In this document: in pieces, positions 45,976 to 54,892 of the stretch
Numbering within the stretch: position 1 is the stretch's first letter
Layout: each line of letters starts with the position of its first letter
From: Rhizobium cauense
Lineage (GTDB): Bacteria > Pseudomonadota > Alphaproteobacteria > Rhizobiales > Rhizobiaceae
NCBI RefSeq assembly: GCF_019511525.1
Contig: NZ_JAEUAT010000014.1
Coordinates: forward strand, 103,561 to 167,560
Direction of reading: 5' to 3'
Length of the DNA: 64,000 nucleotides
The notes under the pieces: generated by a model
Databases searched by the model: none
What the model saw: the letters and a program-made list of their open reading frames with translations, nothing else
What the model was told of the DNA's origin: nothing
Program-made: the position numbers and the translations under genes

Positions 45976-46703
45976 GCAGTCCTGGCCGTCTCATCGGCGT
46001 CGGCACAGGCCCCGGCGACCCGGAACTTTTGACCGTCAAAGCTGTCAAAGCGATCGAAACAGCAGATGTTGTCGCGTATTTTGCCAAGCGGGGCAGGGCA
46101 GGCAACGGCAGGGCGATCGTTGCCCACCTCCTAAACGACGAGAAGACGCTGCTTCCACTCTACTATCCGGTAACGACCGAGATCGAAAAAGCGGATGCTG
46201 CCTATCGCACCCAGATCACCGCCTTTTACGATCAATCGGCCGACGCGGTCGCCGACCATCTGGAGAGCGGCCGCACCGTTGCCGTTCTGAGCGAAGGGGA
46301 CCCGTTGTTCTATGGGTCCTACATGCACCTGCATGTGCGATTGGCGACGCGCTATTCGACTGAAGTGATCCCCGGCATCAGTGCCATGTCCGGATGTTGG
46401 TCGCTCGCCGGTATTCCGATTGTGCAGGGCGATGACGTCCTTTCCGTACTGCCTGGTACGATGGCGGAGGGTGAGCTCGAAAGACGACTGTCAGATACGC
46501 AAGCCGCGGTGATTATGAAGGTTGGGCGCAACCTTGCGAAGATCCGCCGCGCCCTTCAGGCATCGGGCCGCCTTGCCGAAGCGGTCTATGTAGAGCGGGG
46601 CACGATGGCCAATGGTGCGATGACCAAGCTTACTGATCGACCTGGAGACGACGCGCCGTACTTTTCACTCATTCTCGTACCCGGGTGGGAGGCTCGCCGA
46701 TGA
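45972..46703 (+). CDS. cobI: CobI, precorrin-2 C20-methyltransferase
   Basis: This 243-residue SAM methyltransferase has GVGTGPGDPELLTVKA, SEGDPLFYGSYMHL and VIPGISAMSG. It methylates precorrin-2 at C20. It is coupled to cobH and cobJ by ATGA overlaps at both ends. Confidence 0.96.
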   Translation: MSSPGRLIGVGTGPGDPELLTVKAVKAIETADVVAYFAKRGRAGNGRAIVAHLLNDEKTLLPLYYPVTTEIEKADAAYRTQITAFYDQSADAVADHLESGRTVAVLSEGDPLFYGSYMHLHVRLATRYSTEVIPGISAMSGCWSLAGIPIVQGDDVLSVLPGTMAEGELERRLSDTQAAVIMKVGRNLAKIRRALQASGRLAEAVYVERGTMANGAMTKLTDRPGDDAPYFSLILVPGWEARR

Positions 46704-47464
46704 CCGGCAAGCTCTTCGTGATTGGAACGGGCCCAGGCAATCCGGACCAGATGACGCCGGAAGCCCGCACTGCGGTTTCAGAGGCAACGGAGTTCTATGG
46801 GTATGGACCCTACCTCGATCGGCTCGAACTGAGGGTCGATCAACGTCGACTGGCTTCTGACAACCGCGAAGAACTTGATCGCGCGTCGACGGCGCTACGG
46901 GCTGCGGCGAGCGGTGCGACAGTGTGTGTCGTGTCCGGTGGAGATCCCGGCGTCTTTGCAATGGCAGCAGCTGTTTGCGAGGCAATCGACAACGGTCCTG
47001 AGGAATGGCGTGCGGTTGACCTGACCGTGCTGCCGGGGATTACCGCGATGCTGGCCGTGGCCGCTCGCGTCGGCGCACCACTTGGACACGATTTTTGCAC
47101 CATATCTCTGTCTGACAACCTAAAACCTTGGAATATAATAGAAAACCGCCTCTTGTGCGCGGCCAGGGCAGGTTTCGTCATCGCGCTTTACAACCCGATT
47201 AGCAAGGCGAGACCCTGGCAATTGGGAACCGCATTTGACTTGTTGCGATCAGAGCTTCCTTTTGCCACGCCGGTCATTTTCGGCAGGGCGGCCGGGCGTC
47301 CCGACGAGCGTATCACGGTTCAGCAGCTCGGCGAGGCAGACGCGGCGATTGCGGACATGGCGACCTGCGTAATCATTGGTTCATCTGAGACGAAGATCAT
47401 CGCCCGGGACACCTTGTCCGACCTCGTCTATACGCCGCGGTTCATCTCAGGAGGAAACAGGTGA
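46700..47464 (+). CDS. cobJ: CobJ, precorrin-3B C17-methyltransferase
   Basis: This 254-residue SAM methyltransferase performs C17 methylation with ring contraction. It has FVIGTGPGNPDQMTPEA, SGGDPGVFAMAAAV, LPGITAMLAVAARVGAPLG and ALYNPISKARPWQ. The ATG overlaps the cobI stop. The last 37 bases overlap the antiparallel cobK end. Confidence 0.96.
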   Translation: MTGKLFVIGTGPGNPDQMTPEARTAVSEATEFYGYGPYLDRLELRVDQRRLASDNREELDRASTALRAAASGATVCVVSGGDPGVFAMAAAVCEAIDNGPEEWRAVDLTVLPGITAMLAVAARVGAPLGHDFCTISLSDNLKPWNIIENRLLCAARAGFVIALYNPISKARPWQLGTAFDLLRSELPFATPVIFGRAAGRPDERITVQQLGEADAAIADMATCVIIGSSETKIIARDTLSDLVYTPRFISGGNR

Positions 47465-48198
47465 TCGATCGCCGCCAGCATTGCCTCGATCGTGGGGACC
47501 GTATGCAAGGCGGCCGCTTGTGCGCGAGCAATCATGATCACCTCGATACCGAGCCGGCGCGCCGCCTCGATCTTCGCATAAGTCGCAAAACCACCGCTGT
47601 TCTTGGTTACCACGGCGTCGATACGGTGAGTGCGAAGCAGCGACGTTTCACTATCGACATTGTAGGGACCGCGATCAAGAATGAGGCGAACGTCGGGGAG
47701 GGCGAGCGGCGGCTCGACAGGTTCGACACTTCGCACGAGATAGAAATGCTGAGGGGCGGCTTCGGCACGATGGGCCCCCAGACGACCAATCGCCAGGAAG
47801 GCTCTGCGTGGAGACACGCCAAGCCTCTCGATTGCTTCGGGAACCGTCTCGACATCGGTCCAACAATCGCCCGGCTCAGGCGCCCACTGAGGTCTGCGCA
47901 ATGCGAGCCCCGGAATCCCGACCGCATAGGAAGCTTCGCTGGCGTTCCTGGAAATACGCTCCGCGAAGGGGTGAGTTGCGTCGATCAGAAGGTTGAAGCT
48001 ACCTTCCTTCAAGAAAGCGGCCAACCTTTCCGCGCCGCCAAAACCACCGCTACGCGTAGGGACCGGCTGTCCGGACGGTTGCTGCGTTCGGCCGGCAAGC
48101 GACAAAAGGACATCGAAGCGTTGAAGATCAGCAAGCCGCTGCGCCAGGACACGGGCCTCACCTGTCCCCCCCAACATCAGGATACGGATTTTGTCCAT
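47428..48198 (-). CDS. cobK: CobK, precorrin-6A reductase (antiparallel to the cluster)
   Basis: This 256-residue NADPH-dependent reductase of precorrin-6A has an N-terminal cofactor loop LMLGGTGEARVLAQRL, LLIDATHPFAERISRNA and C-terminal VVTKNSGGFATYAKIEAARR. It runs against all other cob genes here. Its ATG (48196-48198) interlocks with the ATG of cobL (48197-48199) through a shared CATG, and its 3' end overlaps cobJ by 37 bases. The longer upstream frame lies entirely inside cobL and is rejected. Confidence 0.95.
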   Translation of the reverse strand: MDKIRILMLGGTGEARVLAQRLADLQRFDVLLSLAGRTQQPSGQPVPTRSGGFGGAERLAAFLKEGSFNLLIDATHPFAERISRNASEASYAVGIPGLALRRPQWAPEPGDCWTDVETVPEAIERLGVSPRRAFLAIGRLGAHRAEAAPQHFYLVRSVEPVEPPLALPDVRLILDRGPYNVDSETSLLRTHRIDAVVTKNSGGFATYAKIEAARRLGIEVIMIARAQAAALHTVPTIEAMLAAIDHLFPPEMNRGV

Positions 48199-49429
48199 GT
48201 CTGATATGCCTTCCGCTTCAAGCCGTCGCTGGCTGACTATTATCGGGATAGGTGAAGATGGTCCAGAAGGACTAGGCGACGAAGCAAAGCGACTGATTGC
48301 AGCTGCACCTGTTGTCTTCGGCGGTAAACGGCACCATGAGTTGGCTGCGGCACTCATCACGGGTGAAACGCGATCATGGGAAAGCCCACTGGAGAATTCA
48401 CTCGACGCTATTGTTGCGCTCCGTGGCACGCCGGTGGTTATCCTGGGTTCAGGCGATCCGTTCCTCTATGGTATTGGAGCGACCCTTTCCCGAAAGATTG
48501 GCGTGGAGGAAACTTTAGTCATACCCGCGCCATCCTCGTTCAGTCTCGCTGCTTCACGCCTCGGATGGCCGTTGCAGGAGATTACCACCATATCGCTCCA
48601 CGGCCGGCCCCTGGATCTGATCCGACCACATTTGCATCACGGCCGGCGGATTATTGCGTTGACCTCCGACGCCAGCACCCCACAGCAGCTTGCGGAGCTT
48701 CTGCAGGCCTTTGGGTTTGGTCGGTCGCGGCTGCATATCCTCGAAGCGCTGGGCGGCAAGCGGGAACGCCTGCGCCATAGTCAAGCCGATGAATTCGATC
48801 TTACCGATATCGACCCCCTGAACGTCTGCGCCATTGATGTCGTGGCAGGGGAGGGGGCAAGGATACTTGCATTCACACCGGGTCTCGATGATGCGCTTTT
48901 TGAGAATGATGGTCAGATCACCAAGCGCGAAGTCCGTGCAGTGACGCTTTCAGCATTGAGCCCTCGCTATGGCGAACTGCTTTTTGACATTGGCGCCGGC
49001 TCCGGCTCAATTGGCATCGAATGGATGCTTGCCGACCCTTCCTTACGCGCAATCGCCATAGAGAGATCGAGCGAGCGGGCGGCAAGGATTGCCAGGAATG
49101 CAGTCGCCTTCGGCGTCCCGGGACTTGCTGTCATCGAGAGACAAGCCCCCGAAGCGCTCGCAAATCTTCCTGAACCGGATGCGATCTTCGTCGGTGGCGG
49201 CGGCAGCGAACCAGGGCTAATCCCCACGGCGATTGGGGCCCTGAAGCGAGGAGGGCGCCTTGTGGCGAATGCCGTAACGCTCGAGATGGAGGCGCTACTG
49301 CTCTCGCTTTACCGTCAACACGGCGGCACGCTGACACGAATTGAGATCGCGCGCGCAGCGCCGATCGGGGGTATGAGCGGGTGGCGATCGGCAATGCCTG
49401 TTGTGCAATGGTGCTGGATAAAGAAGTGA
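48197..49429 (+). CDS. cobL: CobL, precorrin-6Y C5,15-methyltransferase (decarboxylating)
   Basis: This 410-residue bifunctional enzyme has an N-terminal CbiE-like methyltransferase (TIIGIGEDGPEGLG; LGSGDPFLYGIGA) and a C-terminal CbiT-like domain (LLFDIGAGSGSIGIEWML). It methylates C5 and C15 and decarboxylates the C12 acetate. I take the ATG at 48197; another ATG at 48206 is possible. The ribosome-binding region lies inside the antiparallel cobK coding sequence. Confidence 0.95.
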   Translation: MSDMPSASSRRWLTIIGIGEDGPEGLGDEAKRLIAAAPVVFGGKRHHELAAALITGETRSWESPLENSLDAIVALRGTPVVILGSGDPFLYGIGATLSRKIGVEETLVIPAPSSFSLAASRLGWPLQEITTISLHGRPLDLIRPHLHHGRRIIALTSDASTPQQLAELLQAFGFGRSRLHILEALGGKRERLRHSQADEFDLTDIDPLNVCAIDVVAGEGARILAFTPGLDDALFENDGQITKREVRAVTLSALSPRYGELLFDIGAGSGSIGIEWMLADPSLRAIAIERSSERAARIARNAVAFGVPGLAVIERQAPEALANLPEPDAIFVGGGGSEPGLIPTAIGALKRGGRLVANAVTLEMEALLLSLYRQHGGTLTRIEIARAAPIGGMSGWRSAMPVVQWCWIKK

Positions 49430-49439
49430 GACGAAATAG

Positions 49440-50201
49440 ATGACAACGGTGCATTTCATCGGAGCAGGACCGGGTGCTGCTGACCTGATTACAGTGCGCG
49501 GAAGCAAGTTGATCGAAAGCTCCTCGGTGTGCCTGTATGCGGGCTCGATCGTTTCGCCGGACCTGTTGCAATACTGCCCGCCAGGCGCGCGAATCGTCGA
49601 TACCGCGCCGATGTCGTTGGACGAGATCGAGGCAGAATATTTGCGCGCGGCAGCCGCCGGTGATGATGTCGCGCGATTGCACTCAGGCGACCTATCCGTC
49701 TGGAGTGCGGTTGCCGAACAGATCCGGCGGCTTGAAAAGCATGGTATCAATTATACGATGACGCCAGGCGTGCCTGCCTTTGCGGCAGCTGCGGCGGCCC
49801 TCGGGCGGGAGCTGACCATTCCGGCTGTTGCGCAGAGCCTGGTGCTGACGCGCGTTTCGGGCCGCGCGTCGCCGATGCCGAACGGCGAGACGCTGGCAAG
49901 GTTCGGCGCTACCGGCTCGACGTTGGCCATCCATCTGGCCATCCATGCGCTAGCGCAGGTCGTGGCCGAATTGACACCTCTTTACGGCGCAGACTGCCCG
50001 GTTGCCATCGTCGCCAAGGCATCCTGGCCGGAAGAGCTGATCGTCCGGGGCACGCTTGGCGACATTGAGGAAAAGCTTTCAGCCGCGCCCATTGAACGCA
50101 CGGCGATCATCTTCGTCGGATCGTCGCTCGCAGCCACCGATTTTCGCGAGAGCTCCTTGTACGACGCGGCCTATCAGCGTCGTTTCCGTGGCCGCGAGTA
50201 G
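49440..50201 (+). CDS. cobM: CobM, precorrin-4 C11-methyltransferase
   Basis: This 253-residue SAM methyltransferase has HFIGAGPGAADLITVRG, YAGSIV, GDLSVWSAVAEQIRRL and TPGVPAFAAAAAALGRELT. It methylates precorrin-4 at C11 and is last of the cluster. The 160 bases beyond hold only a doubtful frame with no known product; a GGGCGCGCGCGCCC palindrome follows the stop. Confidence 0.96.
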   Translation: MTTVHFIGAGPGAADLITVRGSKLIESSSVCLYAGSIVSPDLLQYCPPGARIVDTAPMSLDEIEAEYLRAAAAGDDVARLHSGDLSVWSAVAEQIRRLEKHGINYTMTPGVPAFAAAAAALGRELTIPAVAQSLVLTRVSGRASPMPNGETLARFGATGSTLAIHLAIHALAQVVAELTPLYGADCPVAIVAKASWPEELIVRGTLGDIEEKLSAAPIERTAIIFVGSSLAATDFRESSLYDAAYQRRFRGRE

Positions 50202-50360
50202 GGGAGGGGCGCGCGCGCCCCTGACACTGTGCCCGAGCGGTGGCGCGGCCAGCCGCGGCACCCTTTTCAACACCAAGGCTCTGATGGCCGACGGCCGAAC
50301 CCAGTTATCGGCGAGCTATGCTGCCATAGCTTCGATCGCCAGCTGCTCAGCTATTTGCCA

Positions 50361-51500
50361 TCACGGATAGGCCGTTGCTCCATCGGGTTTGCGGGTGATC
50401 TTCCGTTCCCAGTGGATGTAATCTTCCGTCTGCAATGCCTTCTCGTCGATCTCCAGGCCCCAGCCAGGCCGATCCGGGCGAAGCTCCATATGACCATCGA
50501 CCGGCATGTAGGGGTCAGCGGCCCAGGGCGCATGCGCATGCGGCTTGAATTCGAGCACCTTGAAGTTCGGCTGGGCGGCACAGAAATGGATATTGACCGC
50601 CGTCGCCAGCGGCCCCATTGGATTGTGCGGCGCAACCGTCACATAATGTGCTTCGGCGATGGCGGCGATCCGACGCATTTCAGTGACCCCGCCAACGACA
50701 CAGATGTCAGGTTGGATGATGTCTGCGCCCCGCGCCGAAAGAAGCGACAGGAACTCGAAGCGGGAGTAGAGGGATTCCCCGGTCGCCAACGGAACGGTCA
50801 CCTTCGATTTCAGTTCGGCCCAAGCGGGGATATGCTCGGGCCGGATCGGTTCCTCGTAGAAAAGTGGATCGTTCGGAGCGATGGCTGCGGCAAGCTGGAC
50901 CGCCTGGTAGGGCTCGAAGATCTTGGCGTGTGCATCAAAGGCATACTCGAAATGCGACGGCGTAATTTCGCGGATCTTGCCGAACCAGTCGCCGGTTTCC
51001 CTGACAAGCTCACCCCAGCGTCCGGCATGCAGATCGCGCCGGTATGGGCTGAGCTTGAAAGCGGTGTAGCCGTACTTTTCGTTGAGTTCGAGCGACTGGT
51101 CGCGGGCCGCTTCCGGATCCGGCGCGGTATAGACGCCGCAGTAGACCTTTACCCGGTCGCGCACATTGCCGCCGAGCAGCATGTAAACCGGCAGACCGGC
51201 GGCTTTGCCGGCGATGTCCCATAGTGCGTGATCGATCGCCGAGATGGCGGCAAGGCCAAGCGCTCCAGGCGGGAAGCGGCATTGCTGGTTGAGCTTCAAC
51301 ACCAGGAACTCCACGCGCCGCGGATCCTCGCCCTCGATCTGAGGGAAGAGATAGTCGAAGAGCGGTGGCAGCGCCCAGTCCGGGCCGTGATTGTAACACT
51401 CACCCCAGCCGGCAATCCCTTCGCTGGTCTCGATTTTCAAAAGCAGGCGCGGGCGATCGTCAACACGCTGCATGTAGGTTTTGAAGCCAGTGATATGCAT
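50361..51500 (-). CDS. Mandelate racemase/muconate-lactonizing family sugar-acid dehydratase
   Basis: This 379-residue enolase-superfamily enzyme has the lysine strand TAFKLSPYRR, metal ligands in YAFDAHAKI, FYEEPIRPE and PLATGESL, and the catalytic His in VAPHNPMGP. The HNPMGP form resembles galactonate- and related aldonate dehydratases. It probably dehydrates an aldonic or uronic-derived acid for the DapA paralogue encoded 11 bases upstream on the same strand. Confidence 0.9.
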   Translation of the reverse strand: MHITGFKTYMQRVDDRPRLLLKIETSEGIAGWGECYNHGPDWALPPLFDYLFPQIEGEDPRRVEFLVLKLNQQCRFPPGALGLAAISAIDHALWDIAGKAAGLPVYMLLGGNVRDRVKVYCGVYTAPDPEAARDQSLELNEKYGYTAFKLSPYRRDLHAGRWGELVRETGDWFGKIREITPSHFEYAFDAHAKIFEPYQAVQLAAAIAPNDPLFYEEPIRPEHIPAWAELKSKVTVPLATGESLYSRFEFLSLLSARGADIIQPDICVVGGVTEMRRIAAIAEAHYVTVAPHNPMGPLATAVNIHFCAAQPNFKVLEFKPHAHAPWAADPYMPVDGHMELRPDRPGWGLEIDEKALQTEDYIHWERKITRKPDGATAYP

Positions 51501-51511
51501 AAAACTATTCC

Positions 51512-52420
51512 TTAGGCCGCGCGGCTCTTTTCGGCGACATTGTCGACGATTGCGCGCAGATCGGCGCGCTCGGTTTCCGTCAGGCTTTCGACGCCGGGAA
51601 CGCGCACCGGGCCGACATCGGTTCCGAGCATGCCAAGCGCCTCCTTCACGACAGTGACGTTGGCACCGTTCAGATACTTGGTGCGCAGAGCCTCGAAACC
51701 GGCAATGTCATCGATGAGGGCGCGGGCAGCGGCGTAATCGCCCTTTTCCAGTGCTTGATGGATGGCATGCGAACGGGTCGGGAAGACGTTGACCAACCCG
51801 GAGGTAAAGCCGCGTGCACCCATAGCGTAGAAGGCAGGCGCCCAACCTTCGGCAAGGCCACAGACCCAGATCGCCGGCGCGTCCTTCGTCGCGCGGATCA
51901 CCTCTGCAAGAAGCATGAGATTTCCCGAGGCAAACTTGATACCAGCGATGTTCGGGTGAAGAGCGAGCTTTCGAAAATCGGCAACCGAAAAGGTGTCGCT
52001 TCGCACATAGGCTATGACGGGAACCGTGCTAGCGTCCGCGAGCTCCAGAAAATACTTGGCCTGGAAACTCGGGCCTGCGAAAGGATCCATCGGGTGGTGT
52101 CCCATGATGGCATCGGCACCCTCTGCGATTGCGTCGCGGGCAAGCGCCTTTGCTTCCGTCAACGAACGACCGACCGCGGCGCTGACGAGCGACTTGCCAT
52201 TGGCAGCCTTGATGGTTGCGGCATGGACTGCGCGCACTTCGTCCATGGTCAGCGTAAAGAATTCACCGGTGTTGCCAGCCGCCATCAGATTGTGAACCCG
52301 CGCATTGGCGAGGCGGGTGATAAGAGCCGAAAGCTTTGCAGTGTCGACGCTCCCATCCGCTGCATAAGGGGTAACGGGCACGCCCGATATGCCCGTCAGG
52401 GCTTTGCGGATTTTCTCCAT
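51512..52420 (-). CDS. DapA-family aldolase/dehydratase, paralogue of the 31478 gene
   Basis: This 302-residue protein has Schiff-base Lys in IAGIKFASGN, catalytic Tyr in PVIAYVRSD, and NTGEFFTLTMDE. Long stretches match the enzyme at 31478 (ALTGISG, VCGLAEGWAPAFYAMGARGFTSGL against VGGLAEVWAPAFYAVGARGFTSGL). I took the ATG at 52420. It is likely the aldolase/dehydratase step after the enolase-superfamily enzyme. Confidence 0.88.
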   Translation of the reverse strand: MEKIRKALTGISGVPVTPYAADGSVDTAKLSALITRLANARVHNLMAAGNTGEFFTLTMDEVRAVHAATIKAANGKSLVSAAVGRSLTEAKALARDAIAEGADAIMGHHPMDPFAGPSFQAKYFLELADASTVPVIAYVRSDTFSVADFRKLALHPNIAGIKFASGNLMLLAEVIRATKDAPAIWVCGLAEGWAPAFYAMGARGFTSGLVNVFPTRSHAIHQALEKGDYAAARALIDDIAGFEALRTKYLNGANVTVVKEALGMLGTDVGPVRVPGVESLTETERADLRAIVDNVAEKSRAA

Positions 52421-52433
52421 TGCCTCGGTCACG

Positions 52434-53144
52434 TCAAATATCCTCTTTCTTCTTGAACACGATGTTGAGGTAAGTCTCGCCGGAACGGACGACATGGTCG
52501 CGCATCACGCGTTCGGCCTTATCGCTGTCATTCGATATGATGGCGGCTGCAATTGCAGCGTGCTCGGCCAAAGCCCTGCCGCGCTCGAGCGGATCGGAAT
52601 GGATAACGCGACGGATGCTGCCGTCGTAAAATTGCTGTCGCTCGATCATGCGCGAGAGATATTGGCAGCGCGAGGCGATGTGGATTTGCTCGTGGAACGT
52701 CTCGTTCAACGAAATGAGATCGTCGGCGACGCCGTCTTCGGTCGCTTTGCCCATCATCGCGACGATTTCTTCCAGCCTCTGGATTTCCTGTCTTTCGATG
52801 CGCTTGGCGGCCAGATGCGCGATCATCGATTCCAGCGCGGCGCGTGCCAGGATCATCTCCTCGGCCCAACTCGCATTGAAGCGGATCAGCACGCCGCGAC
52901 GCGGAAGCGTCTCCACCAAGCCCTCCGTCTCGAGCTGGCGTAGCGCCTCCTTGATAGGGGTGGTGCTGACGCCCAACTGCTCGGCAAGCTGTCGCTCGTT
53001 GACACGCTCGTCAGGGGCAAAGCGGCCAGAAAGGATGGCCGTCCTCAAGGTTTTGTGCACGTGATCGCGAAGCGTGCTCAGGAACCGCGGGTCGATCTTC
53101 TCGATGCGGTCTGCGCCAGGCTCTTTCGACGCCTCTTTTTGCAT
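52434..53144 (-). CDS. GntR-family (FadR/FCD subgroup) regulator
   Basis: This 236-residue protein has a GntR winged helix (NERQLAEQLGVSTTPIKEALRQLETEGLVETLPRRGVLI) and an FCD effector domain with the metal-site pattern (LNETFHEQIHIASR, later LAEHAAIAAAI). The preferred start is the ATG at 53144, since upstream residues cover the promoter region and operator. It is first of a leftward operon with the two catabolic genes, divergent from the transporter at 53273. Confidence 0.92.
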   Translation of the reverse strand: MQKEASKEPGADRIEKIDPRFLSTLRDHVHKTLRTAILSGRFAPDERVNERQLAEQLGVSTTPIKEALRQLETEGLVETLPRRGVLIRFNASWAEEMILARAALESMIAHLAAKRIERQEIQRLEEIVAMMGKATEDGVADDLISLNETFHEQIHIASRCQYLSRMIERQQFYDGSIRRVIHSDPLERGRALAEHAAIAAAIISNDSDKAERVMRDHVVRSGETYLNIVFKKKEDI

Positions 53145-53185
53145 GTCCCGAAATTCCCCCGTTGACGACAAAATCGTTTTGTGAG

Positions 53186-53201
53186 ATCTGATATACCAGA
53201 T
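53186..53201. promoter_or_regulatory. GntR/FCD operator candidate
   Basis: ATCTGATATACCAGAT is an inverted repeat (ATCTG and CAGAT around 6 bases) of the length and AT-core typical of FadR-subgroup operators. It lies in the divergent promoter region, 41 bases before the regulator start and 71 before the binding-protein start. A further half site (CAGAT) follows at 53204. Confidence 0.6.
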
Positions 53202-53272
53202 TTCAGATCGATGTCGATATGAAAAATTCGCGCTTGAGGCGAGGTCCGGCGCGCTCGGGAGGAGATACGACG

Positions 53273-54868
53273 ATGAAAAGACGCAGTTTTCTGATGGCAT
53301 CAGCCATCATGGCATCTACCTTTGCCATGCCGATTGCGGTCGAGGCGGCGACGCCCAAGGATCAGCTGGTAATTGCAACCAACATGTCTTCGATGCGTGG
53401 GCTTGATCCGAATGAGCTTAGCCAGCTGGAGTCGGCCGAAATTGTCGCGAACCTGTACGAGCGACTGATCGTCCTTTCCGCTGACGACATTACCAAGCCG
53501 CAGCCAGGGATCGCCGAGAGCTGGACGGTATCGGACGATGGCAAGACTTTCACCTTCAAGATCAGGTCCGGCGTTACCTTCCATTCGGGAAACCCGCTGA
53601 CTGCGAAGGACGTCGAATGGTCGCTGCGCCGGCTGGTCAAGCTCGGGCTGGCACCTTCCGTCGATCTTCGCCAGTGGGGCATCACCGACAAGAATGTCGA
53701 CGACCTGATCAAGGCGACGGAAGATGCAACCTTGGTGCTTCAGACACCCGAAGTCTGGAACCCTAATCTCATCCTTTTTTCGCTTGCGAGTTTTTCGACG
53801 TCGATCCTCGACAGCGAGCTTCTCGCCAAGAACGAGAAGAACGGTGACATGGGTCGCGAATTCCTGCAGACAAATGACGCGGGCTCGGGCCCGTATTCGC
53901 TTAGAACCTGGCGCGTCAACGACCTTTTGATTTCCGACGCCTTCAAGGACTACTGGCAAGGTGCTCCGAAGATGCGCCGTGTCATCCTGCGCCATATGCC
54001 GGAGTCCTCCGGTCAGAGACTGCAGCTTGAAGCCGGCGATGTCGATGTCGCAACGCGTCTTTCCTCCACAGACCTCGCTGCGATCGAGGCGGGCGGCAAG
54101 GCGGAAATCCAGAAGACTCCGGGCTTTGGTTTCTACTACCTGGCGCTCAACCAGAAGGACGAAATTCTATCCAATCCGAAGGTTCGCGAAGCCTTCCGAT
54201 ACCTCATCGATTATGACGGTCTCGCCAGCACAGTAATGAAATACTACGGTATCAAGCAGCAGACGATCATTCCGGGCGGCCTACCGGGTGCCATGAGCAA
54301 CAATCCCTACAAGCTCGACGTCGACAAGGCCAAACAGCTCCTGGCAGAGGCTGGCTATCCGAACGGCTTTTCCAAGGTTTACTACGCTACACCGGTCACG
54401 CCGGAGTATGAAGTGGCGCAGTCGTTGCAGGCCAATGCAGCCAAGGCTGGCATCAAACTTGACCTTCAGGGCGGCGACCACATCGGCAAATTCCGCAACC
54501 GCGAGTTCGAGATCTTCTCAGCACGCACCGGCGAGCGGCTACCGGATCCCCATGCCGTCTTGGCGTCCTACGCAACGAACCCGAACAATGCTGACGACGC
54601 AAAGCTTTCGGGCCTCATCGCCTGGCGATCGGCATGGGAGGTTCCAAAGGACATTCAGGACATGGTGATAGCGGCCGCGCATGAGACCGATCAGCAAAAA
54701 CGCGCTGACCTCTATGCGAAAATCAATAAGGCCTACCTGGAAGCATCGCCAGCGCTCATCACCTCGTTCCAGCGCACGGACGCAAAGGCGGTGCGCAAGG
54801 AAATCAAGGGCTATGTCGGCCATTCGACCTGGCTGACGCGTTGGGACACTGTCTCGAAGGGTGAGTAG
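53273..54868 (+). CDS. Dpp/Opp-family periplasmic solute-binding protein (SBP_bac_5)
   Basis: This 531-residue type-2 binding protein has a signal peptide (KRRSFLMASAIMASTFAMPI, cleavage near VEAA), then DQLVIATNMSSMRGLDPNEL and the family hallmark GIAESWTVSDDGKTFTFKIR. The ATG at 53273 has GGGAGGAG about ten bases upstream and gives a proper signal. It delivers a peptide-like, opine or glycoside ligand; the gene context suggests a sugar-acid-containing compound. Confidence 0.93.
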   Translation: MKRRSFLMASAIMASTFAMPIAVEAATPKDQLVIATNMSSMRGLDPNELSQLESAEIVANLYERLIVLSADDITKPQPGIAESWTVSDDGKTFTFKIRSGVTFHSGNPLTAKDVEWSLRRLVKLGLAPSVDLRQWGITDKNVDDLIKATEDATLVLQTPEVWNPNLILFSLASFSTSILDSELLAKNEKNGDMGREFLQTNDAGSGPYSLRTWRVNDLLISDAFKDYWQGAPKMRRVILRHMPESSGQRLQLEAGDVDVATRLSSTDLAAIEAGGKAEIQKTPGFGFYYLALNQKDEILSNPKVREAFRYLIDYDGLASTVMKYYGIKQQTIIPGGLPGAMSNNPYKLDVDKAKQLLAEAGYPNGFSKVYYATPVTPEYEVAQSLQANAAKAGIKLDLQGGDHIGKFRNREFEIFSARTGERLPDPHAVLASYATNPNNADDAKLSGLIAWRSAWEVPKDIQDMVIAAAHETDQQKRADLYAKINKAYLEASPALITSFQRTDAKAVRKEIKGYVGHSTWLTRWDTVSKGE

Positions 54869-54892
54869 GCCCTTCTGATCGAGGAGAAGAAC

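Noticed and set aside
50056..50370. 104-residue plus-strand frame at the end of cobM
   Set aside because: It overlaps cobM in another phase for half its length, and the rest matches nothing I know, including CobE.
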